DNA of 10,828 nucleotides from JBHIAG01 sp046758465 (GCA_046758465.1 JBHIAG010000077.1:1-10828); one strand, 5' to 3'. Counted from the first letter of the stretch, positions 1 through 7,096 are shown. Translations and numbers: made by a program. Notes: generated by a model not told the origin, from the sequence alone.

Positions 1-2741
1 GGGCAGGGCTCGTTGCGTCCCACTTTCTGCGCCACCCGCACGGGCTGGGGGCGGGCCCGCTCCGGCGCACCCCCGCCGACGAATTGCAGGTCGGCCTGCT
101 GCCGCCGGCGGCGGCGCGCAAACTCGTGCTCCTCCTCGCTCACCTCCTGCTGCACGGGCCGCATCAGGAACAGGTAGCGCAGCGTCTCATCGTCAATCCG
201 GTCCAGCATTTCCTTGAACAGCCCGAAGGATTCCCGCTTGTATTCAATCAGCGGGTCTTTCTGCCCGTAGCCCCGCAGTCCGATGCCTTCCTTCAGGTGA
301 TCCATCGTCAGCAGGTGGTCCTTCCACTGCGTGTCGATGATTTGCAGTCGGATGATCCGCTCCAGCCGCCGCAGCGTTTCCCTACCAAGCTGCTGTTCTT
401 TTTCGCTGTACTTGCGGGATAGGGCAGCACGAATTTTTTCTTCTAGCTCTTCGCGCTCGAGCTGGCCCGGCTCAATCCCTTCGCTGCGCAGGTCGAGGCC
501 GAACTGGCTCCACAGCTCCCGGCCCAGGGCATCCAGATTCCAGTGCTCCGGGTGGGCGGTTTTCGAGCAGTGGGTGTCCAGGATGGAACCCGCCACCGCC
601 TCGGTAATCGCCAGAATCTCTTCCTTCAGGTCGGTGCCTTCCAGGATTTGCCGGCGCATCTCGTAGATAGCGCCACGCTGCTTGTTCATTACGTCGTCGT
701 ACTCCAGCAGATGCTTGCGCGCTTCGAAGTTCTGCGCTTCCACCGCCTTCTGGGCCTTCTCGATCTGCCGTGTGATCAGCCGCGACTCAATCGGCACGCC
801 TTCCTCCATGCCCAGCCGCAGCATCAGGTCTTTCACCCGCTCGCCGCCGAACCGCCGCATCAGGTCGTCTTCGAGCGACAAATAGAAGCGTGAACTGCCC
901 GGATCACCTTGCCGGCCCGCACGCCCGCGCAACTGGTTGTCAATCCGACGCGCCTCGTGCCGCTCTGTGCCCAGGATGTGCAGCCCGTCCACTGCCACCA
1001 CCTCATCGTGCTCACTGTCGCACTGCTGCTTGAAGCGCGCGAAGATTTCGTTCCAGCGCTCGTGCGCCACGCGGTAGAAGCGGTCCTGGGACTGGAAATA
1101 GACGTACTGCGGGTCGCGCCCGAAGCGGGCCTCACCGTCGGGCAGAGCCTCGGCGGCGCCTTGCTTGAGCAGGTAGTCCTTGGTCATAAACTCCGGGTTG
1201 CCGCCCAGGAGGATGTCGGTGCCGCGGCCCGCCATGTTGGTTGAAATCGTCACCGCGTGTTTCGCACCGGCTTGCGCCACGATGTAGGCTTCCTTCTCGT
1301 GGTGCTTGGCGTTCAGCACCTGGTGCGGCACGCCGGCACGCTTCAACAGCTCGCTCAGCTTCTCCGACTTCTCAATCGAAATGGTTCCCACCAGCACCGG
1401 CTGCCCCTTGGCGTGCAACTGCTTGATTTCGTCCAGCACCGCGACGAATTTCTCCCGCTCGGTGCGATAGACGATATCGGAATAGTGGTAGCGCACCAGC
1501 GGGCAGTTGGTCGGAACCACCACCACATCGAGGTTGTAGATCTTGGCGAACTCCACTGCCTCGGTCTCCGCCGTGCCCGTCATCCCCGCCAGCTTCTCGT
1601 ACATGCGGAAATAGTTCTGGAAGGTGATGGTCGCGAGTGTCTGATTTTCGCGTTCGATCTTGACGCTTTCTTTGGCCTCGATAGCCTGGTGCAGGCCGTC
1701 CGACCAGCGTCGGCCCGGCATCAGCCGCCCCGTGAACTCATCCACGATCAAGACCTGGCCATCCTGGACCATATAGTCCACATCGCGCCGGAACAGGGTG
1801 TGTGCCTTGAGCGCCTGGTGGACGTGGTGGAGCACTTCCAGCTGGATGGGGTCGTAGAGGTTGTCAATCGCAAGCAGTTTTTCCACGCGCGCCACCCCGT
1901 CTTCCGTCAGCACGACGCTGCGGTGTTTTTCGTCCACGGTGTAGTCGCTCTCGGGGTTGAGGCGCGGGATGATGCGGTCAATCCGGTAGTAGCGGTCGGT
2001 GGATTCTTCCGAAGGGCCGGAGATGATCAGCGGCGTGCGAGCTTCGTCAATCAGAATCGAGTCCACCTCGTCCACAATGGCGTAGTAATGGCCGGGTTGC
2101 ACGCAGTCGCTGAGTTCGAACTTCATGTTGTCGCGCAGGTAGTCGAACCCGAACTCATTGTTGGTGCCGTAGGTAATGTCGGCGCGATAGGCTGCTTGGC
2201 GCTCCTCGTCGCTCGTCTCGTGTACAATCACACCCACCGACAACCCCAGGAACTTGTAGATCGGCCCCATCCACTCCGCATCGCGCTTGGCCAGGTAGTC
2301 ATTGACGGTAACGATGTGTACCCCTTTGCCGAGCAGGGCGTTCAGGTAGGCCGGCAAAGTCGCCACCAGGGTCTTGCCCTCCCCGGTTTTCATTTCGGCG
2401 ATCTTGCCCTGGTGCAGCACGATCCCGCCCATCAACTGCACGTCGAAAGGACGCATGCCCACCGTGCGCCGTGCCACCTCCCGCACCACGGCAAACGTCG
2501 GCACCAGCAAGGCCTCGAGCGCCTCCCGCTCGGCCCGCTTCCGCGCGTCGGAATGGGTGGTGGCGGCGAGCCGTTGGTCAACTTGCTGGCGGAATTCCGC
2601 GGTTTTCGCGGCCAGTTGGGTGTCGGAAAGCTTCTGCAGCTCGGCTTCGAGCGCGCCCATCGCCTGCACCCGAGGTTTCAGGCGTTTGATGTCGCGCTCG
2701 TGCTTGGTGCCGATGACTTTGGCGAGCAGCTTGTCAATCAT
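1..2741 (-). CDS. secA: Preprotein translocase ATPase SecA (C-terminus cut by window edge)
   Basis: SecA is the cytosolic motor ATPase that drives unfolded preproteins through the SecYEG channel. Reading down from the ATG at 2741-2739, 913 complete codons are visible with no stop. The N-terminus (MIDKLLAKVIGTKHERDIKRL) and later motifs match SecA throughout: Walker A TGEGKT at residues 119-124 (Lys123), DEVD at 224-227 followed by SILIDEARTP, NMAGRGTDILLGG from about 502, and GRAGRQGD around 606-613 in the second helicase domain. The last residues, VGRNEPC plus a partial Pro codon, are the start of the C-terminal zinc-binding SEC-C motif, so only about 10-15 residues should be missing. The same codon frame holds at all checked motifs. 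The start is set by homology; the Shine-Dalgarno is weak (GGTGGG directly abuts the ATG). The gene lies downstream of an SPFH gene but has its own promoter. Identification is essentially certain. Confidence 0.98.
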   Translation of the reverse strand, partial: MIDKLLAKVIGTKHERDIKRLKPRVQAMGALEAELQKLSDTQLAAKTAEFRQQVDQRLAATTHSDARKRAEREALEALLVPTFAVVREVARRTVGMRPFDVQLMGGIVLHQGKIAEMKTGEGKTLVATLPAYLNALLGKGVHIVTVNDYLAKRDAEWMGPIYKFLGLSVGVIVHETSDEERQAAYRADITYGTNNEFGFDYLRDNMKFELSDCVQPGHYYAIVDEVDSILIDEARTPLIISGPSEESTDRYYRIDRIIPRLNPESDYTVDEKHRSVVLTEDGVARVEKLLAIDNLYDPIQLEVLHHVHQALKAHTLFRRDVDYMVQDGQVLIVDEFTGRLMPGRRWSDGLHQAIEAKESVKIERENQTLATITFQNYFRMYEKLAGMTGTAETEAVEFAKIYNLDVVVVPTNCPLVRYHYSDIVYRTEREKFVAVLDEIKQLHAKGQPVLVGTISIEKSEKLSELLKRAGVPHQVLNAKHHEKEAYIVAQAGAKHAVTISTNMAGRGTDILLGGNPEFMTKDYLLKQGAAEALPDGEARFGRDPQYVYFQSQDRFYRVAHERWNEIFARFKQQCDSEHDEVVAVDGLHILGTERHEARRIDNQLRGRAGRQGDPGSSRFYLSLEDDLMRRFGGERVKDLMLRLGMEEGVPIESRLITRQIEKAQKAVEAQNFEARKHLLEYDDVMNKQRGAIYEMRRQILEGTDLKEEILAITEAVAGSILDTHCSKTAHPEHWNLDALGRELWSQFGLDLRSEGIEPGQLEREELEEKIRAALSRKYSEKEQQLGRETLRRLERIIRLQIIDTQWKDHLLTMDHLKEGIGLRGYGQKDPLIEYKRESFGLFKEMLDRIDDETLRYLFLMRPVQQEVSEEEHEFARRRRRQQADLQFVGGGAPERARPQPVRVAQKVGRNEPC

Positions 2742-3029
2742 CCCACCGTCAACAAAAAGCCCCGCGCTCTGCCGCGATTATTTGCGCTCCAGCGGCCAAT
2801 TTTCTGCTTCCCGCTTCTAGCATACGGCCCCCCTCTGAACTCGGTCAAGGAAGGTGGGGCCACAGGAAGTGTAGAGGATGCGTTACCCCGGTCAGGAGAG
2901 CACGACCGCGGCGCCGCTGCAAGACGCACACGCGCCTGCGGCACGGGTCTCTCTATCCCCGGTCACCGGGCTGTCCGCGGCCGAACCAGGCTCGCCTGCA
3001 GGGCCCACTTACGCGGCGCACTCTGCTGG
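2742..3029. other. Intergenic region between the SPFH gene and secA
   Basis: These 288 bases hold the secA promoter and leader in the part nearest secA. The rest shows only a short hairpin (CCCGG/CCGGG, 2958-2970) without a T-run on either strand, and a 9-base direct repeat CCCCGGTCA. I see no convincing terminator for the SPFH gene, so some read-through into secA is possible. A 68-codon arginine-rich open frame on the minus strand (2944-2738) is not supported as a gene. Confidence 0.5.
2819..2848 (-). promoter_or_regulatory. Sigma70-type promoter of secA
   Basis: On the minus strand, TTGACC (2848-2843) and TATGCT (2824-2819) are separated by exactly 18 bases. This is close to the bacterial housekeeping consensus and points at secA. 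Transcription would start near 2812, giving a leader of about 70 bases. The box pair resembles the gap promoter in this window. It is predicted from sequence only. Confidence 0.6.
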
Positions 3030-3869
3030 CTACTGACTGCCCAGGATGATGGGCAGGCCCGTCTTGCCGCTGCCAATCACCACCACCTTGGCGTTCTGGC
3101 TGCTGGCGAGTTTTTCGGTGGCTTCGATGCCCTTCCAGGTCAGCAGTTGCGCGCTGATGCCCTGGGCCACGATGCGCTGGAAGTCGCGGATGCCGGCGGC
3201 CTCGATGCGCTTGCGTTCGGCTTCCTGGGTCTCCTTTAGCAGGATGAACTTCATCCGCTCGGCCTCCTGCTCGGCCTGCTTCTTGGCTTCGATGGCCTGG
3301 GCGACCATCACAGGCAACTTGACATCCCGCAGCAGCACCCGCTCCACCGTGATGCCGCGTTTTTCCACCTCAACCCTCAACTCTTCTTCGATCTGCACGG
3401 CCACCTGCTCGCGCGCGCCGGTGTAGAGGGCGCTGGCATTGTAGGCCGCCGTGACCGAGCGGATGGTCGAGCGGAGACTCGGCTCCACAAGCTTCTGAAG
3501 ATAGTTGGGGCCGATGGTGCGAAAGACCTCGTTGGCGTGCTCCGGGTTCAGGTGATGGAGCAGGGACGTGTCCAGGGTCACCTCCAGCCCTTCGTTCGAC
3601 AGCGCCTTGGTCTTCTCTTTGAGCTCCTCGGTGCGGATCGACATGCGGTTATTCACCAGCCACGGCCACACCAGGTGCGTCCCTTCCGGCAGCACGCGCT
3701 CGGTGACCCTGCCGAACTGCGTCAGCACGCCCACGTGTCCGGCGGGCACATAGGCGAGCGAGGCCACTACAAGAATGAGCAGCGCGACCACGGCGAGGCC
3801 CATCCCCATCGATTTCGGGCCCAGGCTCTGTACCTTTCTCATGTAAACATCTCGATTGTAAGCTCCCAT
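3030..3869 (-). CDS. Prohibitin/HflC-like SPFH (band 7) membrane protein
   Basis: The 279-residue protein belongs to the SPFH/prohibitin family, membrane-anchored scaffold proteins that form large ring assemblies and often regulate FtsH-type proteases. Residues 22-42 form one strongly hydrophobic segment (GLAVVALLILVVASLAYVP), consistent with an N-terminal membrane anchor. The SPFH domain follows (GHVGVLTQFGRV from about 45), then a charged Ala/Glu/Lys-rich coiled-coil stretch around 190-230. The C-terminal block (GISAQLLTWKGIEATEKLA, then AKVVVIGSGKTGLPII) closely resembles prohibitins proper rather than HflK, flotillin or stomatin. The start at 3869 is supported by GGGAGGT (3881-3875) five bases upstream; a later Met at residue 10 is less likely. 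It is transcribed toward secA. No ftsH or hflK partner lies in the window, so the client protease is unknown. The family call is firm; the precise role is not known. Confidence 0.93.
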   Translation of the reverse strand: MGAYNRDVYMRKVQSLGPKSMGMGLAVVALLILVVASLAYVPAGHVGVLTQFGRVTERVLPEGTHLVWPWLVNNRMSIRTEELKEKTKALSNEGLEVTLDTSLLHHLNPEHANEVFRTIGPNYLQKLVEPSLRSTIRSVTAAYNASALYTGAREQVAVQIEEELRVEVEKRGITVERVLLRDVKLPVMVAQAIEAKKQAEQEAERMKFILLKETQEAERKRIEAAGIRDFQRIVAQGISAQLLTWKGIEATEKLASSQNAKVVVIGSGKTGLPIILGSQ

Positions 3870-3994
3870 CTCATACCTCCCGAGTTCAGGTCCTCATGGA
3901 CAAAGATTTCACTTCCCCTCGGCTATATGCTACGCCTCTTTGCGGCAGACGCCAGAGTTTTCGGACGCCGCTGTCTGGCGGGCGCCGACGGCTG

Positions 3995-4003
3995 TGCTAT
4001 GAT
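3995..4003 (+). promoter_or_regulatory. Possible extended -10 promoter for the GHMP kinase gene
   Basis: TGC followed directly by TATGAT (3998-4003) fits the extended -10 form, in which a TGn motif can compensate for a poor -35. No good -35 box is seen at 16-18 bases upstream (CTGGCG at 17). If used, transcription would start near 4010 and give the kinase a leader of about 250 bases containing the inverted repeats. The evidence is weak. Confidence 0.25.
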
Positions 4004-4067
4004 GCCGCCGCGAAAAGGGGGCCATGGACATCGCCAAGAGCCACGGGCGCCGTAAACCCGCCCTGCA

Positions 4068-4260
4068 GCTTCGCCGGAGGGCCGAAGCCTCGTGCTGTTC
4101 CAACGTTATCGGGCCCCGTTCCAACTGCTGGTGGCCCAGCGCACTATACCCGCACTGCTAGTGGGAACGGGGCAGGCCAAAGGCAACCCATCCGTACACG
4201 CGAGGGCATTGCGGGTGAATGCGATTGAGCCTAGCCACAACAGGTTGGAACGGCACTAGC
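4068..4260 (+). promoter_or_regulatory. Possible structured mRNA leader of the GHMP kinase gene
   Basis: Several perfect complementary segments occur here. Hairpin 1 pairs GCTTCG (4068-4073) with CGAAGC (4083-4088). A 10-base-pair stem pairs GCCCCGTTCC (4113-4122) with GGAACGGGGC (4164-4173) and encloses two smaller hairpins: GCTGG/CCAGC (4127-4131/4136-4140, loop TGGC) and CACTA/TAGTG (4142-4146/4159-4163). Together they form a plausible three-way junction. The left arm can pair instead with the region before the start codon: CCGTTCCAAC (4116-4125) with GTTGGAACGG (4244-4253). GCTAGTG (4157-4163) also matches CACTAGC (4254-4260). Such mutually exclusive pairings resemble a translational switch. 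I do not recognise any known riboswitch class. The pairing is seen; the function is inference, and accumulated repeats without function are possible. Confidence 0.3.
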
Positions 4261-4262
4261 CG

Positions 4263-5270
4263 ATGCGCCTTCACGTCATAGCTCCTACCCGCATCGACTT
4301 GGCCGGCGGCACACTCGACATCTGGCCGCTCTACCTCCTCCACCCCGGCGCCCTAACCATCAACCTCGCCATCAGCCGCTACGCCCATGCGCTGCTGGAA
4401 ATCCGCCGCGATTCCCGTATTATGCTGGTTTCGCGCGACTCCGGGGGCCGCGCCGTATTTGGCTCGCTGGCAGCCCTCGAGCGCGCGCGCTCTCCCCGAC
4501 TGCCCTTGCTGGCGCATCTCGTGCGCCACTTCGCGCCGCGTGCGGGCCTGACGCTGACTACCTGGTCTGAAGTTCCAGCCGGAGCAGGGCTGGGTGGGTC
4601 GAGCGCGCTGGCCGTAGCCATTGCGCACGGGCTGGCGCGGTTGACGGGACGCCCCTTGAGCCGGCAGACGGTGATCGCTCTGGTGCGCGACCTGGAGGTG
4701 CGTGTGCTTCAGGTGCCTACCGGCGAGCAGGACTTCTACGCCGCCGCTTACGGGGGCCTGAGTGCTATCCACCTCGACCCGGGTGGCACCTGGCGCGAGC
4801 CGTTGCGTACCAACCTCGACGCTCTCCAGGAGCGCCTCCTGCTGGCCTACACCGGAAAGCCGCGCCGCTCGGGCGTGAACAACTGGGAAGTCACCAAGGC
4901 GCGCCTGGAGGGGCGGCGCCTCGTCGTGCGCAATTTCGACGCGCTGGCAGAGATTTCCGTCGCGTTACGAGTCGCCCTGCGGGCCAATGACTGGCGTCGC
5001 GTGGGCGAACTGATTGACGCCGAATGGCACGTGCGCCGCCGCAATGCCCCAACTATTTCCACACCCACCATCGACCGCCTGATGCGCATTGCCCGGCGTG
5101 CAGGCGCGCGCGCGGCCAAAGTCTGCGGCGCCGGGGGTGGCGGCTGCGTTGTCTTCTACTGTCAGCCAGAGCAGCGCGCGCGCGTGGCGGCGGCGCTGTG
5201 GGCTGCCGGTGTCACCGTGCTTCCGTTTCGATGCGCGCGCCGCGGTGTTCGCCGGCTGCGCCAGAGTTGA
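4263..5270 (+). CDS. GHMP-family small-molecule kinase, substrate unknown
   Basis: The 335-residue protein has the GHMP kinase (galactokinase / homoserine kinase / mevalonate kinase / phosphomevalonate kinase) layout and should transfer phosphate from ATP to a small hydroxyl compound in the cytosol. The N-terminal substrate motif is APTRIDLAGGTLDIWP (residues 7-22). The ATP-binding motif is PAGAGLGGSSALA (105-117). GEQD at 154-157, followed by FYAAAYGG, holds a likely catalytic Asp (Asp157). The third motif, KVCGAGGGGC (286-295), lies near the C-terminus. The early motif and the GEQDFYAAAYGG block recall the D-glycero-D-manno-heptose-7-phosphate kinase / L-fucose kinase branch, but no other heptose or fucose genes are nearby, so the substrate is open. 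The ATG at 4263 is chosen because homology begins at once; no good Shine-Dalgarno precedes it (only AGG/TTGG at 4242-4248). Its TGA overlaps the ATG of the next gene by one base. Confidence 0.88.
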   Translation: MRLHVIAPTRIDLAGGTLDIWPLYLLHPGALTINLAISRYAHALLEIRRDSRIMLVSRDSGGRAVFGSLAALERARSPRLPLLAHLVRHFAPRAGLTLTTWSEVPAGAGLGGSSALAVAIAHGLARLTGRPLSRQTVIALVRDLEVRVLQVPTGEQDFYAAAYGGLSAIHLDPGGTWREPLRTNLDALQERLLLAYTGKPRRSGVNNWEVTKARLEGRRLVVRNFDALAEISVALRVALRANDWRRVGELIDAEWHVRRRNAPTISTPTIDRLMRIARRAGARAAKVCGAGGGGCVVFYCQPEQRARVAAALWAAGVTVLPFRCARRGVRRLRQS

Positions 5271-6145
5271 TGCGTCTCGATCGGATTTTCTTCGACCCCG
5301 ACGGTCGGCTCCGCCCGAGCTGGCGCGCGCTCGTCTTCGTTCCGGCCTTTGGCGTCTTGTTCCTCCTCATTTCCGTCGCGGCGGGATTTGTCATCCCCGA
5401 GTGGCGGCACCGGGACCTGGAATTCATGCTGGCAGTGGGGGGTGTGGCTTCGCTACTGGCGGCTCTGCTGGCAGCAAAATTTCTTTTGCAGTTTCTCGAC
5501 CGGCGCGACTTCCGCACGCTGGGCTTGTGGTTCTACTCGGGGTGGCTGGCGGAGCTGGGAATCGGCCTGGCCGGTGGGTTTCTCTTGATCTCGCTGGTTG
5601 TGGGAGTCCAGTGGTGGCTGGGTGGTGTGGAGTTTGTGAGGCTGGCGGCGAGCGGCTCGGTCTTGCTCGGTGCCGCTGTCTGGAATTTTGTCATGCTCCT
5701 GCCCGCAGCCGCCGGCGAAGAGCTGCTCTTTCGCGGCTACCCATTTCAGCGGTTGGTTGACGCCTGGGGTGGCTGGCCCGCGACGCTCGCCTTCGCAGCG
5801 CTGTTTGGCGCTCTCCACCTGGGAAACCCTTCCTCGACCGCCCTGTCCACTCTCAACACCAGCCTGATGGGCGTCCTGCTCGCGCTTGCCTATTTGAAAA
5901 CCCGCGGCCTCTGGCTTCCCATCGGCCTCCACTTCGCCTGGAACTACGCCCTCGGCTTTCTCTATTCGTTGCCCGTCAGCGGCATCCAGCTGGCAGGTCT
6001 CTGGCAGGTTGAGGTTACCGGCCCCCGGTGGCTCACCGGGGGCGCCTACGGCCCCGAGGGTAGCCTGGTAAGCACGCTCATCGCGCTCACCGGCATCGTC
6101 GTACTTGCCCGCACGCGACGATTGAGAATTTGTTCCGTGTCCTAA
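5270..6145 (+). CDS. CPBP-family intramembrane metalloprotease-like protein (Abi/CAAX type)
   Basis: This is a 291-residue polytopic membrane protein with multiple hydrophobic segments (about 20-42, 50-70, 90-120, 125-145, 165-180, 195-215 and the C-terminus). It carries the three CPBP/Rce1-type motifs: EELLFR with Glu150-Glu151 and Arg155, FGALH with Phe179 and His183, and HFAWN with His221 and Asn225. These residues form the active site in Rce1-like glutamate proteases, so the protein is probably catalytically competent. Substrates of bacterial members are mostly unknown; known roles include peptide processing, bacteriocin self-immunity and membrane-protein processing. The ATG at 5270 overlaps the TGA of the GHMP kinase (TGATG), implying translational coupling; longer in-frame starts lie inside the kinase gene and lack homology. 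The stop codon lies in the left arm of a palindromic element, so the last residues (RICSVS) may derive from that sequence. Confidence 0.88.
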   Translation: MRLDRIFFDPDGRLRPSWRALVFVPAFGVLFLLISVAAGFVIPEWRHRDLEFMLAVGGVASLLAALLAAKFLLQFLDRRDFRTLGLWFYSGWLAELGIGLAGGFLLISLVVGVQWWLGGVEFVRLAASGSVLLGAAVWNFVMLLPAAAGEELLFRGYPFQRLVDAWGGWPATLAFAALFGALHLGNPSSTALSTLNTSLMGVLLALAYLKTRGLWLPIGLHFAWNYALGFLYSLPVSGIQLAGLWQVEVTGPRWLTGGAYGPEGSLVSTLIALTGIVVLARTRRLRICSVS

Positions 6146-6210
6146 TTTCGTGCCGAGCCCCCAGGCACCTGCCTGGGGGGCCAGCTCCCGGCATGGCCTA
6201 GTTAGGACAC
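6137..6210. repeat. 74-base palindromic element with internal hairpin (terminator-like or REP/MITE-like)
   Basis: Three nested complementary pairs lie around one centre: GTGTCCTAA (6137-6145) with TTAGGACAC (6202-6210), TGCCG (6151-6155) with CGGCA (6189-6193), and CCCCCAGGC (6158-6166) with GCCTGGGGG (6171-6179) around an ACCT loop. The inner hairpin is strong enough to act in termination, but no T-run follows on either strand. The outer arm contains the stop codon of the CPBP gene. A near-identical 12-base direct repeat flanks it: TTTGTTCCGTGT at 6129-6140 and TTTGCTCCGTGT at 6219-6230. It could be an intrinsic hairpin without a U-tract, a REP-like unit, or a remnant of a small inverted-repeat element. 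Confidence 0.5.
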
Positions 6211-6219
6211 CACCAAAGT

Positions 6220-6248
6220 TTGCTCCGTGTTCCCTCTCGCGTTAGAAT
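6220..6248 (+). promoter_or_regulatory. Possible promoter of the exported hypothetical protein
   Basis: TTGCTC (6220-6225) and TAGAAT (6243-6248) are spaced by 17 bases. The -10 box matches the consensus at five of six positions, while the -35 matches at only three. It lies 25 bases before the start codon and just after the palindromic element. The -35 box overlaps the right copy of the 12-base direct repeat. Confidence 0.35.
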
Positions 6249-6273
6249 AGGTTTTGGGCATTGAGGTGGGCCG

Positions 6274-7089
6274 ATGCGCAGCAGAGGGATTTCAGGCGCA
6301 AGCGTGGCGGCAGGGTTGCTCCTGCTGCTGGGCGTTGCGTCCCCAAGCCTTTGGGCCGGCTTGCCCGCCGCGGCGGGCAAGCCCAAGCCCCCGAAGCTGA
6401 GCCCAGAAAATCGTTTCGCCATCGTGCGGAGTCTGGCCTTTGAGTATGCCAGCACGCGCAAGCCGCTCCCCGCAGGCAAACTCGGCCTGGAACTCAACGC
6501 CAAGGGTGAGGTGAACCAACGCAAGCTCCGGCAGCAGTTGGCCAACTATGGCGCGGCCCTCCAGACCGGCGATATCGCCCAGATCACCGGGATTGAATTC
6601 GAGGGCGACCACATCATCTTTGAAATCAACGGCGGCGGAAAAGCCAAAAAGAAAAAATGGCATGAGCGCATCCGGATCACCGTGGGGGGCGCGGGCGCCA
6701 GCGTTCCCGTCACGGGACAGCAGGGTTCTGTCGAGCGGCCGCCCCACGGCTCCACGATTGTCATGCGCTTTTCCGGCTACATCCCCGATTTGACCCCGGA
6801 GGAAGTGCGCAGCCGGCTGGGGGTGGTTCTCGACTTCAGTCGCCGCACGGCCGCGGTTCCTTGGATTGAGACTCTCCCGGAAGAATTTCAAGAGGCCATT
6901 CGCGAGAAAAGAGCGGTAGTAGGGATGAACCGTGAAATGGTGCTGGCCGCGCTCGGCCGGCCCAACCACAAAGTGCGCGAAACGCGCGACGCTGTGGAAG
7001 AAGAGGACTGGATTTACGGCCATCCGCCCTTTGTTACCTTCGTAACCTTTGTCGGCGACGAGGTTGTCCGGGTCAAAAAATTCAAGTAA
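6274..7089 (+). CDS. Exported protein of unknown function with possible BamE/SmpA-like C-terminus
   Basis: I do not recognise this 271-residue protein as a named family. It begins with a likely signal peptide: basic start MRSRG, hydrophobic core VAAGLLLLLGV, and a possible cleavage site after LWA near residue 28. No lipobox Cys is visible. The mature part has a charged middle with a run KAKKKKW around 127. The C-terminal 65 residues (AIREKRAVVGMNREMVLAALGRP, then EEEDWIYG and a beta-rich FVTFVTFVGDEVVRVKKF) follow the pattern of SmpA/BamE-like domains: Gly-Met-x-x-x-x-Val-x-x-x-Leu-Gly-x-Pro, then Trp-x-Tyr and closing strands. This suggests a periplasmic or envelope role, but it is an inference from pattern. 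The start is supported by GAGGTG (6263-6268) five bases before the ATG. It stands alone between the palindromic element and the gap promoter. Confidence 0.8.
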   Translation: MRSRGISGASVAAGLLLLLGVASPSLWAGLPAAAGKPKPPKLSPENRFAIVRSLAFEYASTRKPLPAGKLGLELNAKGEVNQRKLRQQLANYGAALQTGDIAQITGIEFEGDHIIFEINGGGKAKKKKWHERIRITVGGAGASVPVTGQQGSVERPPHGSTIVMRFSGYIPDLTPEEVRSRLGVVLDFSRRTAAVPWIETLPEEFQEAIREKRAVVGMNREMVLAALGRPNHKVRETRDAVEEEDWIYGHPPFVTFVTFVGDEVVRVKKFK

Positions 7090-7096
7090 TCCTTCC

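Larger units (their letters stand above)
3870..4262. other. Divergent intergenic region between the SPFH and GHMP kinase genes
   Basis: This 393-base gap separates divergently transcribed genes and must hold promoters for both. On the plus strand an extended -10 (TGC TATGAT, 3995-4003) is visible without a good -35. On the minus strand only weak boxes are seen (TAGCAT near 3930-3940). Bases 4068-4260 are full of inverted and direct repeats, described separately as a possible structured leader. No convincing protein gene is present, although a 55-codon GTG-start frame (4092-4259) exists. GC content resembles the surroundings. Confidence 0.5.

Noticed and set aside
2738..2944. 68-codon minus-strand frame just upstream of secA with an overlapping stop/start
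   Set aside because: The secA promoter lies inside it. The product is Arg/Pro-rich without motifs, and no ribosome-binding site was noted.
2958..2970. Hairpin CCCGG/CCGGG as terminator of the SPFH gene
   Set aside because: The stem is short with a three-base loop and no T-run, so termination is not supported.
1257..3239. 660-codon plus-strand open frame opposite secA and beyond
   Set aside because: It is antisense to the verified secA frame and to the SPFH gene end. It is rich in His, Gln and Val, as expected for the shadow of a GC-rich gene, and has no recognisable motif.
5024..5269. N-terminal extension of the CPBP gene to an upstream ATG at 5024
   Set aside because: The extension lies inside the GHMP kinase gene, encodes an Arg/Ala/Cys-rich stretch with no family similarity, and the ATG at 5270 gives normal length with a TGATG coupling.
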